Notes under the pieces: generated by a model
Seen by the model: the letters and a program-made list of their open reading frames with translations, nothing else
The model's database searches: none
Told to the model about the DNA's origin: nothing
Made by a program: the position numbers and the translations under genes
Part shown: piece by piece, positions 42,005-51,868 of the stretch
How the letters are laid out: each line of letters begins with the position of its first letter
Numbering within the stretch: the stretch's first letter is position 1
Assembly (NCBI RefSeq): GCF_009718825.1
Contig: NZ_WNHB01000004.1
Location: forward strand, 1-64,000
DNA: 64,000 nucleotides
Direction: 5' to 3'
Origin: Terrilactibacillus tamarindi
GTDB taxonomy: Bacteria; Bacillota; Bacilli; Bacillales; Sporolactobacillaceae

Positions 42005-43972
42005 ATGTCTAACCAATTCAAACATCGTTGGCGAAATGACCAGTTGCTCGTATTTGGCCTGTTATTCCTCTTACTCCTAATTATTGTCGCTATCATTAAT
42101 TGGGTGGTCGGATTAGCAGGTTTCCTCTTATTAATCGCTCTGGTTATTTGGTATGTAAGGAACGATGCACGATTTGAAAAAGATTTAAAAGAATATATAA
42201 CGACTTTGTCCTATCGCTTAAAAAAAGTTGGTGAAGAAGCGTTATTAGAGATGCCCATTGGCATTGTTCTATATGATGAAAAAGGGCATATTGAATGGAT
42301 TAATCATTATATGACAGCACAATCAGAAGGGGATCGTTTTTTAAATCAGCCTCTCGATAAAATTTCTGAAGACCTTCCCGAATTTATTCAATCAGATGAT
42401 ACGGATACTTTTCTTACGATACAGGGCTTAAAATATCATGTTATTAGTCGAAAAACCGAAAGACTGCTTTACTTTTTTGATGTAACCGAATTGATGGAAT
42501 TAAAACAGAAACATTTTGATGAACAAACCGTTTTTGCCATTATATGTTTAGATAACTATGATGAAGTCACACAAGGTGTTGCAGATCAAGTTCGTAGCAA
42601 TATCAACAATGCCATGACGTCAACGATTCAGAATTGGGCTATTGAACATGGGATTTATTTAAAAAGAATATCATCTGACAGATTTGTTGGAATACTAAAT
42701 GAAAAAATTCTGCAGGAACTTGAAGAGGATCATTTTATTGTCCTTGATCGAGTCCGAGAAAAAATATTGGTGAGTCATATCCCATTAACTCTGAGTATAG
42801 GTGTTGGTTCTGGAACATCTTCTTTGCCCGAACTTGGTCAGTATGCTCAATCTGCTCTTGATTTGGCATTAGGACGCGGTGGTGATCAAGTTGCCATAAA
42901 ACACCCTGACGGTAAAGTGAAATTTTATGGTGGGAAATCAAATCCTGTTGAAAAAAGAACACGTGTCAGAGCCAGAGTTATTTCTCACGCCTTGTCTGAA
43001 CTCATCGTAGAAAGCGATCAAGTCATTGTCATGGGTCATCAATATCCTGATATGGATGCGATTGGAGCATGTATTGGAATATTAAAAATTGCTGAAGTGA
43101 ATGGAAAAGAAGCGAGAATTGTTGTAGATCCAAAAAATTATGGCGCAGGTGTGATAAAATTAGTGGAAGAGCTGAGAAAAAATGAAGAGCTCTGGTCTAA
43201 ATTTATATCTCCAGAAGAAGCTGAGGAGAAAATGACACGCGGGACGTTGGTTGTTGTCGTTGACACGCACAAACCATCCATGGTTATGGATGCAAAATTA
43301 CTACCTATGGCGGATCGTGTGGTCATTATCGATCATCATCGAAGGGCAGAAGAATTTGTTAAAGATCCTGTTCTTGTTTATATGGAGCCGTATGCTTCTT
43401 CAACATGTGAACTTGTGACAGAGTTGATTGAATATCAGTCCAAAGATCTCAGTCTAGATGTTATTGAAGCCACTTCCATGCTAGCTGGCATTACAGTGGA
43501 TACGAAAAGTTTTACGTTTCGAACAGGCTCTAGGACATTCGATGCCGCTTCACAATTAAGATCTCATGGAGCGGATACCATACTTGTTCAAAAGCTTCTT
43601 CGTGATGATTTAAATCAATTTAATATGAGAGCACACCTCATTAAGGATACAACGATTTATAAAGATCATATCGCTATCGCCCTTGGAACAGAGGACCAAA
43701 CCTATGATCAAGTCTTAATTGCCCAAACAGCTGATACTCTATTAACGATGGAAGGTGTCAAAGCATCGTTTGTCGTTTGTATGAGAAAAGATAATAAAGT
43801 GGGAATTAGTGCTCGATCACTCGGTGAAATCAATGTACAGCTTATTATGGAGAGTGTGGGAGGCGGAGGTCATTTAACCAATGCAGCCACACAACTAGAA
43901 GATGAATCCATAGGCGAGGCTTATGATTTATTAAAGCAAGCAATAGATAACTATTTACAGGGAGGCATGTAA
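42005..43972 (+). CDS. gdpP: cyclic-di-AMP phosphodiesterase GdpP
   Basis: A 655-residue membrane enzyme that degrades c-di-AMP. Two N-terminal transmembrane helices are followed by a PAS-like domain (about 60-140; LPIGI-type [18 protein letters not shown]), a degenerate GGDEF domain (about 150-275; [17 protein letters not shown]), then the DHH domain ([30 protein letters not shown]) and DHHA1 ([15 protein letters not shown]). The ATG at 42005 has GGGAG upstream; a longer reading from 41927 adds sequence without a homologous counterpart. It is 2 bp from rplI. Confidence 0.96.
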   Translation: MSNQFKHRWRNDQLLVFGLLFLLLLIIVAIINWVVGLAGFLLLIALVIWYVRNDARFEKDLKEYITTLSYRLKKVGEEALLEMPIGIVLYDEKGHIEWINHYMTAQSEGDRFLNQPLDKISEDLPEFIQSDDTDTFLTIQGLKYHVISRKTERLLYFFDVTELMELKQKHFDEQTVFAIICLDNYDEVTQGVADQVRSNINNAMTSTIQNWAIEHGIYLKRISSDRFVGILNEKILQELEEDHFIVLDRVREKILVSHIPLTLSIGVGSGTSSLPELGQYAQSALDLALGRGGDQVAIKHPDGKVKFYGGKSNPVEKRTRVRARVISHALSELIVESDQVIVMGHQYPDMDAIGACIGILKIAEVNGKEARIVVDPKNYGAGVIKLVEELRKNEELWSKFISPEEAEEKMTRGTLVVVVDTHKPSMVMDAKLLPMADRVVIIDHHRRAEEFVKDPVLVYMEPYASSTCELVTELIEYQSKDLSLDVIEATSMLAGITVDTKSFTFRTGSRTFDAASQLRSHGADTILVQKLLRDDLNQFNMRAHLIKDTTIYKDHIAIALGTEDQTYDQVLIAQTADTLLTMEGVKASFVVCMRKDNKVGISARSLGEINVQLIMESVGGGGHLTNAATQLEDESIGEAYDLLKQAIDNYLQGGM

Positions 43973-43974
43973 CA

Positions 43975-44418
43975 ATGAAAGTCATCTTTTTAAAAACAGT
44001 GAAAGGAAAAGGCACTGAAGGGGAAGTAAAAGAAGTTTCAGAGGGTTACGCACGTAACTATTTGCTCCCTCGAAAAGTGGCTGTTGAAGCCAATGCTGGG
44101 AATCTAAAACAGCTTGAATTGAAGAAAAAAGGCGAGGAAAAACGAGCAGAAAATGAAAAGCAAGAAGCGGTTCAGTTAAAGGAAAAAATCGAAAAACTAA
44201 CTATTGAATTGACTGCAAAAGCAGGAGAAGGCGGACGCCTCTTTGGCTCGATTACGAGTAAACAAATTGCACAGCAACTTAAAAAGAAAAATATTGAAAT
44301 AGATAAAAGAAAAATAGAATTAGATGAACCAATCCGTTCATTAGGTTTTACAGATGTACCAGTCAAATTACATTCAGACGTTACAGCAACAGTGAAGGTA
44401 CATGTCACAGAGAAATAA
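43975..44418 (+). CDS. rplI: ribosomal protein bL9
   Basis: A 147-residue 50S protein: N-terminal domain [39 protein letters not shown], long connecting helix rich in K and E, and C-terminal rRNA-binding domain ([17 protein letters not shown]). In the order gdpP-rplI-dnaC, as in B. subtilis. Confidence 0.98.
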   Translation: MKVIFLKTVKGKGTEGEVKEVSEGYARNYLLPRKVAVEANAGNLKQLELKKKGEEKRAENEKQEAVQLKEKIEKLTIELTAKAGEGGRLFGSITSKQIAQQLKKKNIEIDKRKIELDEPIRSLGFTDVPVKLHSDVTATVKVHVTEK

Positions 44419-44438
44419 AGTAAGGGGATAGGATTTTT

Positions 44439-45809
44439 ATGAGTGACTTATTTGCCGATCGTACACCGCCCCATAATATTGAGGCTGAGCAGGCTGTCCT
44501 AGGTGCTATTTTTCTTGAGCCATCATCTGTTACGGTTGCTTCTGAGGCACTCTTGCCAGAAGACTTTTATAGAACAAGCCATCAACTTATTTTTTCCGTT
44601 ATGTTAACCCTATCAGAACGCGGGGAGCCGGTTGATGTCATTACTTTGACAAATGAATTGCGAAATGAAAAACGTCTAGAAGAAGTAGGAGGAATTTCTT
44701 ATCTCGCAGAACTAGCCAATTCAGCACCAACAGCTGCAAATATTGAATATTATACGGGTATTGTTGAAGAAAAGGCCTTATTAAGACGATTAATACGTAC
44801 AGCAACGTCCATCGTTTCAGATGGCTATACTCGCGAAGATAATGTTTCATCTATCTTAGATGATGCGGAGAAAAATATATTAGAAGTTGCACAGCGTAAG
44901 AGAACCAGTGAATTTCAATCGATCAAAGATGTCCTTATGGCAACCTATGACAATATAGAAGCGCTCCAGAACCGTAAAGGTGATATTACAGGGGTTCCGA
45001 CGGGTTTTATTGAATTAGATCGTATGACGGCTGGTTTTCAAAAGAATGATTTAATTATCGTGGCAGCGAGACCGTCTGTAGGTAAGACGGCCTTTGCACT
45101 AAATATCGCGCAAAATGTCGCCACACGGACAGATGAAACGGTAGCTATTTTCAGTTTAGAGATGGGCGCACAGCAACTCGTTATGCGTATGCTCTGTGCC
45201 GAGGGCAATATCAATGCACAAAAACTACGGACAGGTGCCTTAGATGAAGAAGACTGGCAGAAGTTGACCATGGCCATGGGGAGCCTCTCTCACGCTGGAA
45301 TTTATATAGATGATACGCCAGGAGTCAGAGTGAATGATATCAGAGCTAAATGTAGAAGATTGAAGCAAGAAAAAGGTCTTGGTATGATTGTTATCGACTA
45401 TCTTCAGTTGATTCTAGGCAATGGCGGTTCGAATCGATCAGAAAATAGACAACAAGAAGTTTCAGAGATTTCTCGGACACTAAAAGCCATTGCTAGGGAA
45501 CTCGAAGTTCCGGTTATCGCATTATCACAGCTCTCACGGGGTGTAGAATCTCGCCAGGATAAGAGACCGATGATGTCTGATATTCGTGAATCAGGAAGTA
45601 TTGAACAAGATGCCGATATCGTCGCTTTCCTTTATCGAGATGACTATTATGATAAAGAAAGTGAAAAACAAAATATTATCGAAATTATTATAGCTAAACA
45701 ACGTAATGGTCCTGTAGGGACAGTCGAACTCGCATTTATAAAAGAATATAATAAATTTGTGAATTTAGACCGGAAGCATGATGTAAGTGACATGCCTCCA
45801 GGAGCCTAA
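44439..45809 (+). CDS. dnaC: replicative DNA helicase
   Basis: A 456-residue DnaB-family hexameric helicase (called DnaC in B. subtilis). The N-terminal helical domain begins DRTPPHNIEAEQAVLGAIFL. The RecA-like domain has Walker A (ARPSVGKTAFALN), a conserved SLEMG block, Walker B (MIVIDYLQLI) and the arginine-finger region (KQRNGPVGTVELAFI). No intein or disruption. A terminator follows. Confidence 0.97.
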   Translation: MSDLFADRTPPHNIEAEQAVLGAIFLEPSSVTVASEALLPEDFYRTSHQLIFSVMLTLSERGEPVDVITLTNELRNEKRLEEVGGISYLAELANSAPTAANIEYYTGIVEEKALLRRLIRTATSIVSDGYTREDNVSSILDDAEKNILEVAQRKRTSEFQSIKDVLMATYDNIEALQNRKGDITGVPTGFIELDRMTAGFQKNDLIIVAARPSVGKTAFALNIAQNVATRTDETVAIFSLEMGAQQLVMRMLCAEGNINAQKLRTGALDEEDWQKLTMAMGSLSHAGIYIDDTPGVRVNDIRAKCRRLKQEKGLGMIVIDYLQLILGNGGSNRSENRQQEVSEISRTLKAIARELEVPVIALSQLSRGVESRQDKRPMMSDIRESGSIEQDADIVAFLYRDDYYDKESEKQNIIEIIIAKQRNGPVGTVELAFIKEYNKFVNLDRKHDVSDMPPGA

Positions 45810-45815
45810 TTTTTG

Positions 45816-45848
45816 AAAAGACATCGAGGAAGACGGTGTCTTTTTGTA
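45816..45848 (+). terminator. terminator of the yybS-dnaC operon
   Basis: AGACATCG and CGGTGTCT form a stem followed by TTTTTGT. Confidence 0.82.
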
Positions 45849-45923
45849 GATTATTTTTAGTAATTGGTGTTAAATTTTTAAATATCACCTTAAGTCGTAG
45901 ATACCATGGAATAACTAATAAAA

Positions 45924-46003
45924 ATAACCGAACAAATATATCTTATGTCGATGATAATGTTCGCTTTTTTGGATTGACTTTAGCACGCTAAACCTGTTAC
46001 ACT
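45924..46003 (+). promoter_or_regulatory. PurR boxes and promoter of purA
   Basis: An inverted pair of PurBox-like sites, AACCGAACAAAT (CGAA at 45929-45932) and AATGTTCGC (TTCG at 45960-45963), is spaced as in the B. subtilis PurR regulon. A promoter TTGACT (45974-45979) / TACACT (45998-46003) with 18-bp spacing follows at once, so PurR repression of purA is likely. Confidence 0.72.
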
Positions 46004-46046
46004 AACTATGGTCAAAATATTATTATACATTTTAGGGGGCCTATGG

Positions 46047-47333
46047 ATGTCTTCTGTAGTTGTTGTTGGTGCCCAATGGGGCGATGAAGGAAAAGGTAAA
46101 ATAACGGACTATTTATCAGGAAAAGCGGAGGTTATATCACGTTATCAAGGCGGAGATAATGCTGGACATACCATCGTATTTAATGGAAAAAAATATAAAT
46201 TACGTTTGATCCCATCAGGAATTTTTTATAGTGATAAAATTAGCGTTATTGGCAACGGCATGGTTGTTAATCCCAAATCACTAGTTGAAGAGTTGGATTA
46301 TTTACATGAAAATGATGTAACGACTGACAATTTGCGCATTAGTAATCGGGCACATGTTATTCTTCCTTACCACGTTAAGCAAGATATATTGGAAGAAGAA
46401 CGTAAAGGTTCATTGAAAATAGGTACAACCAAAAAAGGAATCGGCCCAGCATATATGGATAAAGCAGCTCGTGTCGGTATTCGTATTGCAGATTTACTTG
46501 AACCTGATACGTTTAAAGAAAAATTAGAAAAAAATCTTGCAGAAAAAAATAGATTATTTGAAAAGATGTATGAAACGGAAGGATTTAAACTTGAAGATAT
46601 TTATGAAGAATATCTTGGTTATGCTGACCGTATTCGTCACCTTGTCTGTGACACATCCGTTGTTTTAAATGATGCACTTGATGACGGAAAACGAGTACTC
46701 TTTGAAGGGGCTCAAGGTGTAATGCTTGACATCGACCAAGGTACGTATCCATTTGTTACATCTTCAAACCCTGTTGCAGGTGGAGTAGCGATTGGATCTG
46801 GCGTTGGCCCATCTAAAATCGATCACGTTGTCGGTATTACAAAAGCTTATACGACACGTGTTGGAGACGGTCCTTTTCCAACAGAAATTGAAGGAGAAGT
46901 TGGCAATAGAATCCGTGAAATCGGTCATGAATATGGAACAGTCACAGGTCGCCCACGCCGTGTAGGTTGGTATGATAGTGTCGTTGTTCGTCATGCTCGT
47001 CGTGTTAGCGGACTCACAGATTTATCTTTAAACTGTCTTGATGTTCTTTCAGGACTTGAGACTGTCAAAATTTGTGTTGCTTACAAATACAAAGGTGAAA
47101 TCATTAATGAATTCCCAGCTAGCTTGAATGTCTTAGCAGAATGTGAAGCTATCTATGAAGAACTACCAGGCTGGAGTGAAGATATCACAGGAGCCAAAAC
47201 GCTTTCTGATCTTCCTGAGAATGCAAGACACTATGTTGAACGCGTATCTCAACTTACAGGTATTCCACTTACCATCTTCTCAGTTGGTCCTGATCGTACA
47301 CAAACTCGATTAGTACGAGGCGTATTTGCTTAA
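46047..47333 (+). CDS. purA: adenylosuccinate synthetase
   Basis: A 428-residue enzyme that joins IMP and aspartate using GTP, the first step from IMP to AMP. The GTP loop is [20 protein letters not shown], with the conserved [22 protein letters not shown] and GQGxMLD-like [22 protein letters not shown]. The ATG at 46047 lies 7 nt after AGGGGGC; upstream in-frame codons from 46008 fall in the promoter region. Confidence 0.97.
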   Translation: MSSVVVVGAQWGDEGKGKITDYLSGKAEVISRYQGGDNAGHTIVFNGKKYKLRLIPSGIFYSDKISVIGNGMVVNPKSLVEELDYLHENDVTTDNLRISNRAHVILPYHVKQDILEEERKGSLKIGTTKKGIGPAYMDKAARVGIRIADLLEPDTFKEKLEKNLAEKNRLFEKMYETEGFKLEDIYEEYLGYADRIRHLVCDTSVVLNDALDDGKRVLFEGAQGVMLDIDQGTYPFVTSSNPVAGGVAIGSGVGPSKIDHVVGITKAYTTRVGDGPFPTEIEGEVGNRIREIGHEYGTVTGRPRRVGWYDSVVVRHARRVSGLTDLSLNCLDVLSGLETVKICVAYKYKGEIINEFPASLNVLAECEAIYEELPGWSEDITGAKTLSDLPENARHYVERVSQLTGIPLTIFSVGPDRTQTRLVRGVFA

Positions 47334-47358
47334 GAATCAAATCGAAAACTTATAAAAA

Positions 47359-47399
47359 AACAAGACATCCACCATCATTTTATTGGATGTCTTGTTTTT
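47359..47399. terminator. bidirectional terminator between purA and the secreted-protein gene
   Basis: AACAAGACATCCA pairs with TGGATGTCTTGTT and is flanked by A and T runs on both sides, serving convergent genes. Confidence 0.88.
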
Positions 47400-47400
47400 A

Positions 47401-47823
47401 TTAATCATAAAATTTAGCTGTTACATTTTGTTCATAATTAGGAGAATTAATTTTAAAATAGACTTCGGCTTTGCGATTGTCTCCATCAATATATTTAGAA
47501 GTACTAAAAGAGTAACACGAATTGGAATTCACTATAAAGGTAGCTATTCTTTTATCATAAGCAGCCGGATCATATTCATAGACCATAACCGCAAAAGCAT
47601 TATCTCTTTGTAATCCAGAAATACATATTTTAAAATTACCGCCATTTGAACTATAATTTTTAGTATAATCATTCCTATACTTTTTGAGTGAGAGATCCTC
47701 TTGACCCACTTTGTCCCATTCACTTGGGCCCGCGGGCGATGCAGTAGCGAATGATTTAGCCGGATGTATTAATATAAGAAGAATAGAAAATAGCAGAAAA
47801 ACAACGGATTGACGAGTTTTCAT
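47401..47823 (-). CDS. small secreted protein, unknown
   Basis: A 140-residue protein with a clear signal peptide (KTRQSVVFLLFSILLILIHPAKSFATA) and a mature part of about 110 residues holding two cysteines (FKICISG, SNSCYSF) that could form a disulfide. The mature chain is rich in Tyr, Asp, Asn and Lys with alternating hydrophobic residues, suggesting a beta fold. AGGAGGGG lies just before the ATG, so the gene is real. I do not recognise a family. It is on the minus strand among plus-strand housekeeping genes. Confidence 0.75.
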   Translation of the reverse strand: MKTRQSVVFLLFSILLILIHPAKSFATASPAGPSEWDKVGQEDLSLKKYRNDYTKNYSSNGGNFKICISGLQRDNAFAVMVYEYDPAAYDKRIATFIVNSNSCYSFSTSKYIDGDNRKAEVYFKINSPNYEQNVTAKFYD

Positions 47824-48076
47824 TATACCCCTCCTGACGATTGAGTTCGTATTTGATAATTATACATGAGAAAAAAAGCATGTACCGGGAAAGGATAAAA
47901 ATGTAATTGATGCTTAATGAAAATGCAACATATAAAAAAGTACTTGCAATAGTTCTAATTACATGGTAAGATATTTTTTGTGTCACAAAGAAAGTTTTCG
48001 TGATAAGCATAATACCATCGGTAGTGACAGTCTTTAAAAACATTAAACTGTTTTAAAACAAAATATTTTATATTGT

Positions 48077-48500
48077 CGCGGGGTGGAGCACCGAGCATCA
48101 CATCTTCGAATAAGCTTCGAGCTGTCCCGTAAGCACGTAAGTGGTAGGGACAACACGAGCAAAGCTTCCTCGAATAAGCTTCGAGTTGTACCGAAGACGA
48201 AGTCGTAGGTACAGTCTTTAAAATGTTTAGTAGATCTATAAATAAATATTATTATTATTGTCGCGGGGTGGAGCAACGAGCAAAGCTTCCTCGAATAAGC
48301 TACGAGTTGTCACGAAGGCAAAGCCGTAGTGACAGTCCTTAAAACATCAAACAGATTTATCAACTAAATATTTATTATTATCGCGGGGTGGAGCAACGAG
48401 GACAACTTCTTCGAATCCACATCGAGTTGTACCGAAGACGAAGTCGTAGGTACAGTCTTTAAAACATTTAGTAAATCTATAATTAAATATCTCATATTAT
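48077..48500 (+). repeat. tandem array of degenerate tRNA-fMet-derived units
   Basis: Three units begin at 48077, 48262 and 48382 with CGCGGGGTGGAGCA, the exact first 14 nt of the functional tRNA-fMet at 48501. After that each has one hairpin of the form CTCGAA...TTCGAG and a second with outer stem GTACC/GGTAC or GTCAC/GTGAC, then an AT-rich tail like the one ahead of the true tRNA. The last two units are 120 and 119 bp long; the first is 185 bp, with a duplicated hairpin pair. Part of a further unit (GTAGTGACAGTC and tail) lies at about 48021-48076. None has the 3' acceptor strand, so none is a working tRNA. 47824-48020 holds no clear ORF. Confidence 0.85.
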
Positions 48501-48577
<77 letters not shown>

Positions 48578-48584
48578 AACATAT

Positions 48585-48660
48585 GGATCCGTGGTGTAGG
48601 GGTTAACATGCCTGCCTGTCACGCAGGAGATCGCCGGTTCAAATCCGGTCGGATCCGCCA
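48585..48660 (+). tRNA. tRNA-Asp (GTC)
   Basis: A 76-nt tRNA with acceptor GGATCCG/CGGATCC, anticodon loop CTGTCAC giving GTC, T loop TTCAAAT and encoded GCCA. Confidence 0.97.
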
Positions 48661-48694
48661 TTTTAGTACATAATTAACTCGTGAATTTTATTTA

Positions 48695-48770
<76 letters not shown>

Positions 48771-48784
48771 CTATTATTATTAAA

Positions 48785-48810
48785 GCATGTCAAAAGACAT
48801 GTTTATTTTT
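48785..48810 (+). terminator. terminator of the tRNA cluster
   Basis: GCATGTC and GACATG(T) form a stem with an AAAA loop, followed by TTTATTTTT. Confidence 0.85.
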
Positions 48811-49319
48811 ATACTTTAAGAAAGTATAAGTTCAACTAGGCCTCTGCCTGCGCCTTATAGGCCCTGCAATCGGCAAGTATTCTTTATATTTGGAATAACC
48901 TCTTGTTTCTCTACCATGTTTCAATTCCTCAAAAATAATTTTTTTAACCTCTATTTTTTAAACTAAAAGCGAATCCTATTATAAGTATGGAATTGCTTCT
49001 CTATTTCTAAAGCAACATTCTGATTCGAAGTAGCTCAATTCCGGCTAAAGTGGCTCAATTCCACCAATTCTAGTCACATATAAAAAGTTATCAATATTAA
49101 GAAAATGATGCATTAATCGTCATCATTCGATTAAAAATACGTTTAATATCTGAATAAAGGAATTTCAAATGTTTGTAATGAATGACCTATTTATATATAG
49201 ACATTCCGCTTCACCCTCTATAATAAGCCGCGTTATGACAGGACAAGCCACAGTGTGTTAAAATTATTAAGATGTTTAATTTTATAATAACCCATGAAAA
49301 ATGAGGAGGAACGACCTCT
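48811..49319. other. intergenic region before walR
   Basis: No credible ORF. 48841-48861 is the inverted partner of 6031-6051. Two direct repeats TAGCTCAATTCC / TGGCTCAATTCC 20 bp apart (from 49031 and 49051) resemble the end repeats of IS21-type elements, perhaps a remnant. The walR promoter must lie in the last 150 bp. Confidence 0.5.
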
Positions 49320-50021
49320 ATGGATAAAAAAATACTCGTTGTAGATGATGAACAGCCTATTGCTGATATTCTACAATTTAACCTTGAAAAAGAGGGATAT
49401 ACCGTTGTTTGTGCATATGATGGAGAAGAGGCTTTACAAAAGGTAGAAGAAGAGAAACCAGATATGGTCCTCTTAGATGTTATGCTACCAATAAAAGATG
49501 GCATGGAAGTGTGTCGAGAAATACGAAAAACATACAATATGCCGATTATTATGTTGACGGCTAAGGATTCAGAAATCGATAAAGTCCTTGGTCTTGAAAT
49601 GGGAGCAGACGATTACGTGACAAAACCATTCAGTAATCGTGAACTGATCGCCAGAGTTAAAGCAAACTTAAGACGTCATCATCAAGAGGCGGAAAAAGAA
49701 GAAAGCGGAAATGAAATTGTCATCGGTGATTTAGTGATTCATCCCGAAGCTTATATCGTGACTAAACGAGATGAAGCGATTGAATTAACTCACCGTGAAT
49801 TTGAGTTGTTACACTATCTAGGGAAACACTTAGGACAAGTTATGACACGTGAGCATTTACTACAAACCGTGTGGGGTTATGACTACTTTGGTGATGTACG
49901 GACAGTGGATGTCACTGTAAGACGATTAAGAGAAAAAGTAGAAGATAACCCAAGTCGTCCAGCATGGATCGTTACACGGCGCGGAGTGGGTTATTTTTTA
50001 AGAAATCCAGAGCAGGAGTAA
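49320..50021 (+). CDS. walR: response regulator WalR
   Basis: A 233-residue OmpR-family regulator controlling cell-wall hydrolase genes. The receiver domain has the phospho-acceptor Asp53 (MVLLDVMLP), the acidic pair DD9-10 and Lys in TKPF. The C-terminal winged helix ([29 protein letters not shown]) binds TGTWAH repeats in known members. GAGGAGGA is the ribosome binding site. First gene of walRK-yycHIJ; walK starts 5 bp after its stop. Confidence 0.97.
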   Translation: MDKKILVVDDEQPIADILQFNLEKEGYTVVCAYDGEEALQKVEEEKPDMVLLDVMLPIKDGMEVCREIRKTYNMPIIMLTAKDSEIDKVLGLEMGADDYVTKPFSNRELIARVKANLRRHHQEAEKEESGNEIVIGDLVIHPEAYIVTKRDEAIELTHREFELLHYLGKHLGQVMTREHLLQTVWGYDYFGDVRTVDVTVRRLREKVEDNPSRPAWIVTRRGVGYFLRNPEQE

Positions 50022-50026
50022 ATACT

Positions 50027-51868
50027 ATGAAGAAAGTCGGTTTTTTTAAATCGATTCATTTTAAATTTGTATTAGTTTATACATTGCTATTTTTATTAGC
50101 TTTACAATTAATTGGGGTGACCTTTTCAGATCGTTTGAGAGATAATTCTATCTCAACTTACCAACAATCATTGATCAATCAATCAAAAATTATGGCTTAT
50201 AATGCTGGTGAAGCGATAAGAGAAGCTAAAGAAGAAAATAATAATCAAAGTACTGTTTTGAATAAGTTAAATGATCAACTATCGGAAATGGATAATCAAT
50301 TAAAGAAGAGTAACGATATTAAGAAAGTTGAAGTCATAGATGATTCAGGGAAAATTGTTGCTGCAGATTCAAGAAATAGTAATCAAATTGGAAAACATAC
50401 ATCTAATTCAACGATTATGCCAGATGTCCTCTCATCTACGGCACCCAAGCCCTATCTATTTAAGGAACGTGACACAGGTGAACGTGTGATGGCGATTACC
50501 ACTCCCATCTATGTCGATTCAGAGCGTTTCGGAATTCTTTATCTAGAAGGGAAAATGGAAAACATCTATAGTCAGTTATTTACGATAAATAAAATTTTGG
50601 CGACAGCAACAGTGATTGCCTTATTAGTTACGGCGGCTCTCGGGATGTTCTTGGCTCGAACGATCACGAAGCCTTTAGCTCAAATGCAAAGGCAAGCTTA
50701 TGCCATTTCTCGAGGTAACTTTACAAAAAAAGTAGAAACCATAGATGATGATGAGATTGGCCAACTAGCCAATGCCTTTAATGACATGACAGACCGTCTT
50801 CATGAAGCGAATGCCATAGCTGAAGCGGAACGAAGGAAATTAAGGTCTGTGCTTGCCTACATGACAGACGGTGTTATTGCGACAGATCGTAAGGGTCACG
50901 TCATTTTAATGAATAACCGTGCAGAAAGTTTACTTGGTGTTTATCGTCATCGTATCTCAGGTATCTCCATTCTCTCTTTACTTAATATTGAGGAAGATTA
51001 TACTATTGAAGATCTCTATAAATTAACGGATTCGATTATTTTAGATTTTAGTTCTATTGAGAAAAAAATGCTTTTAAGAGCGAATTTCTCGACAACAAAA
51101 AAAGAAAACGGAAGAATCAACGGTATAATTGCGGTTATCCACGATGTTACGGAGCAAGAACAAGTTGAGATGGAGCGACGTGAATTCGTAGCAAATGTGT
51201 CGCACGAGCTTCGCACGCCACTCACCACAATGAAGAGCTATCTAGAGGCCTTACAAGACGGTGCTGTCAATGATGAAAAGTTAGCTCGAAAGTTTATTGA
51301 CGTCACACAGATGGAAACGGAAAGAATGATTCGATTAGTTAATGATCTTCTTCAACTCTCCAAACTGGATGCAAAGGATTACTCCATTACCACGCAGAGA
51401 ACCGATTTCATTGCTTTTTGCAATCATATTGTCGATCGTTTTGAAATGTCAAAAAGACAGAATATCCATTTTGTCAGAAAGCTACCTAAAAAACCCATCT
51501 ACGTAGATATTGATCGTGATAAGATGACACAGGTTATTGATAACATCTATTCTAATGCGATGAAATATTCTCCAGAAGGCGGATCGATCACACTTAAAGT
51601 TACCCAAAAAGGTCAATATCTTAAAGTGTGTATAAGTGATGAAGGTGTTGGCATTCCAAAGGAAAATTTATCTAAGGTGTTCATTCGCTTTTACCGTGTG
51701 GATAAAGCAAGATCCCGTAAACTTGGCGGTACAGGTCTTGGACTCGCTATTGCCAAGGAAATGATTGAGGCGCAAGGCGGGGAAATATGGGCAGAAAGTG
51801 AATGGAACAAAGGGACAAGCATACTTTTTACACTCCCATTAGATAAAGGGGGAGATCATCGTGACTAA
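50027..51868 (+). CDS. walK: sensor histidine kinase WalK
   Basis: A 613-residue kinase, the family length. Two N-terminal membrane helices flank an extracellular PAS-like domain; then HAMP (ITKPLAQMQRQAYAISRGNF), a cytoplasmic PAS domain, HisKA with His393 (FVANVSHELRTPLTTMKSYLEAL), and HATPase (NIYSNAMKYSPEGGSI, DEGVGIPKENLSKVFIRFYR, GGTGLGLAIAKEMIEAQGG). The ATG at 50027 has CAGGAG upstream. It overlaps yycH by 8 bp. Confidence 0.97.
   Translation: MKKVGFFKSIHFKFVLVYTLLFLLALQLIGVTFSDRLRDNSISTYQQSLINQSKIMAYNAGEAIREAKEENNNQSTVLNKLNDQLSEMDNQLKKSNDIKKVEVIDDSGKIVAADSRNSNQIGKHTSNSTIMPDVLSSTAPKPYLFKERDTGERVMAITTPIYVDSERFGILYLEGKMENIYSQLFTINKILATATVIALLVTAALGMFLARTITKPLAQMQRQAYAISRGNFTKKVETIDDDEIGQLANAFNDMTDRLHEANAIAEAERRKLRSVLAYMTDGVIATDRKGHVILMNNRAESLLGVYRHRISGISILSLLNIEEDYTIEDLYKLTDSIILDFSSIEKKMLLRANFSTTKKENGRINGIIAVIHDVTEQEQVEMERREFVANVSHELRTPLTTMKSYLEALQDGAVNDEKLARKFIDVTQMETERMIRLVNDLLQLSKLDAKDYSITTQRTDFIAFCNHIVDRFEMSKRQNIHFVRKLPKKPIYVDIDRDKMTQVIDNIYSNAMKYSPEGGSITLKVTQKGQYLKVCISDEGVGIPKENLSKVFIRFYRVDKARSRKLGGTGLGLAIAKEMIEAQGGEIWAESEWNKGTSILFTLPLDKGGDHRD

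Noticed and set aside
48077-48500. CRISPR-like periodic repeats ahead of tRNA-fMet
   Set aside because: The period is about 120 bp, the parts between the shared starts are themselves similar, and the repeat start is the 5' end of a tRNA. No cas genes.
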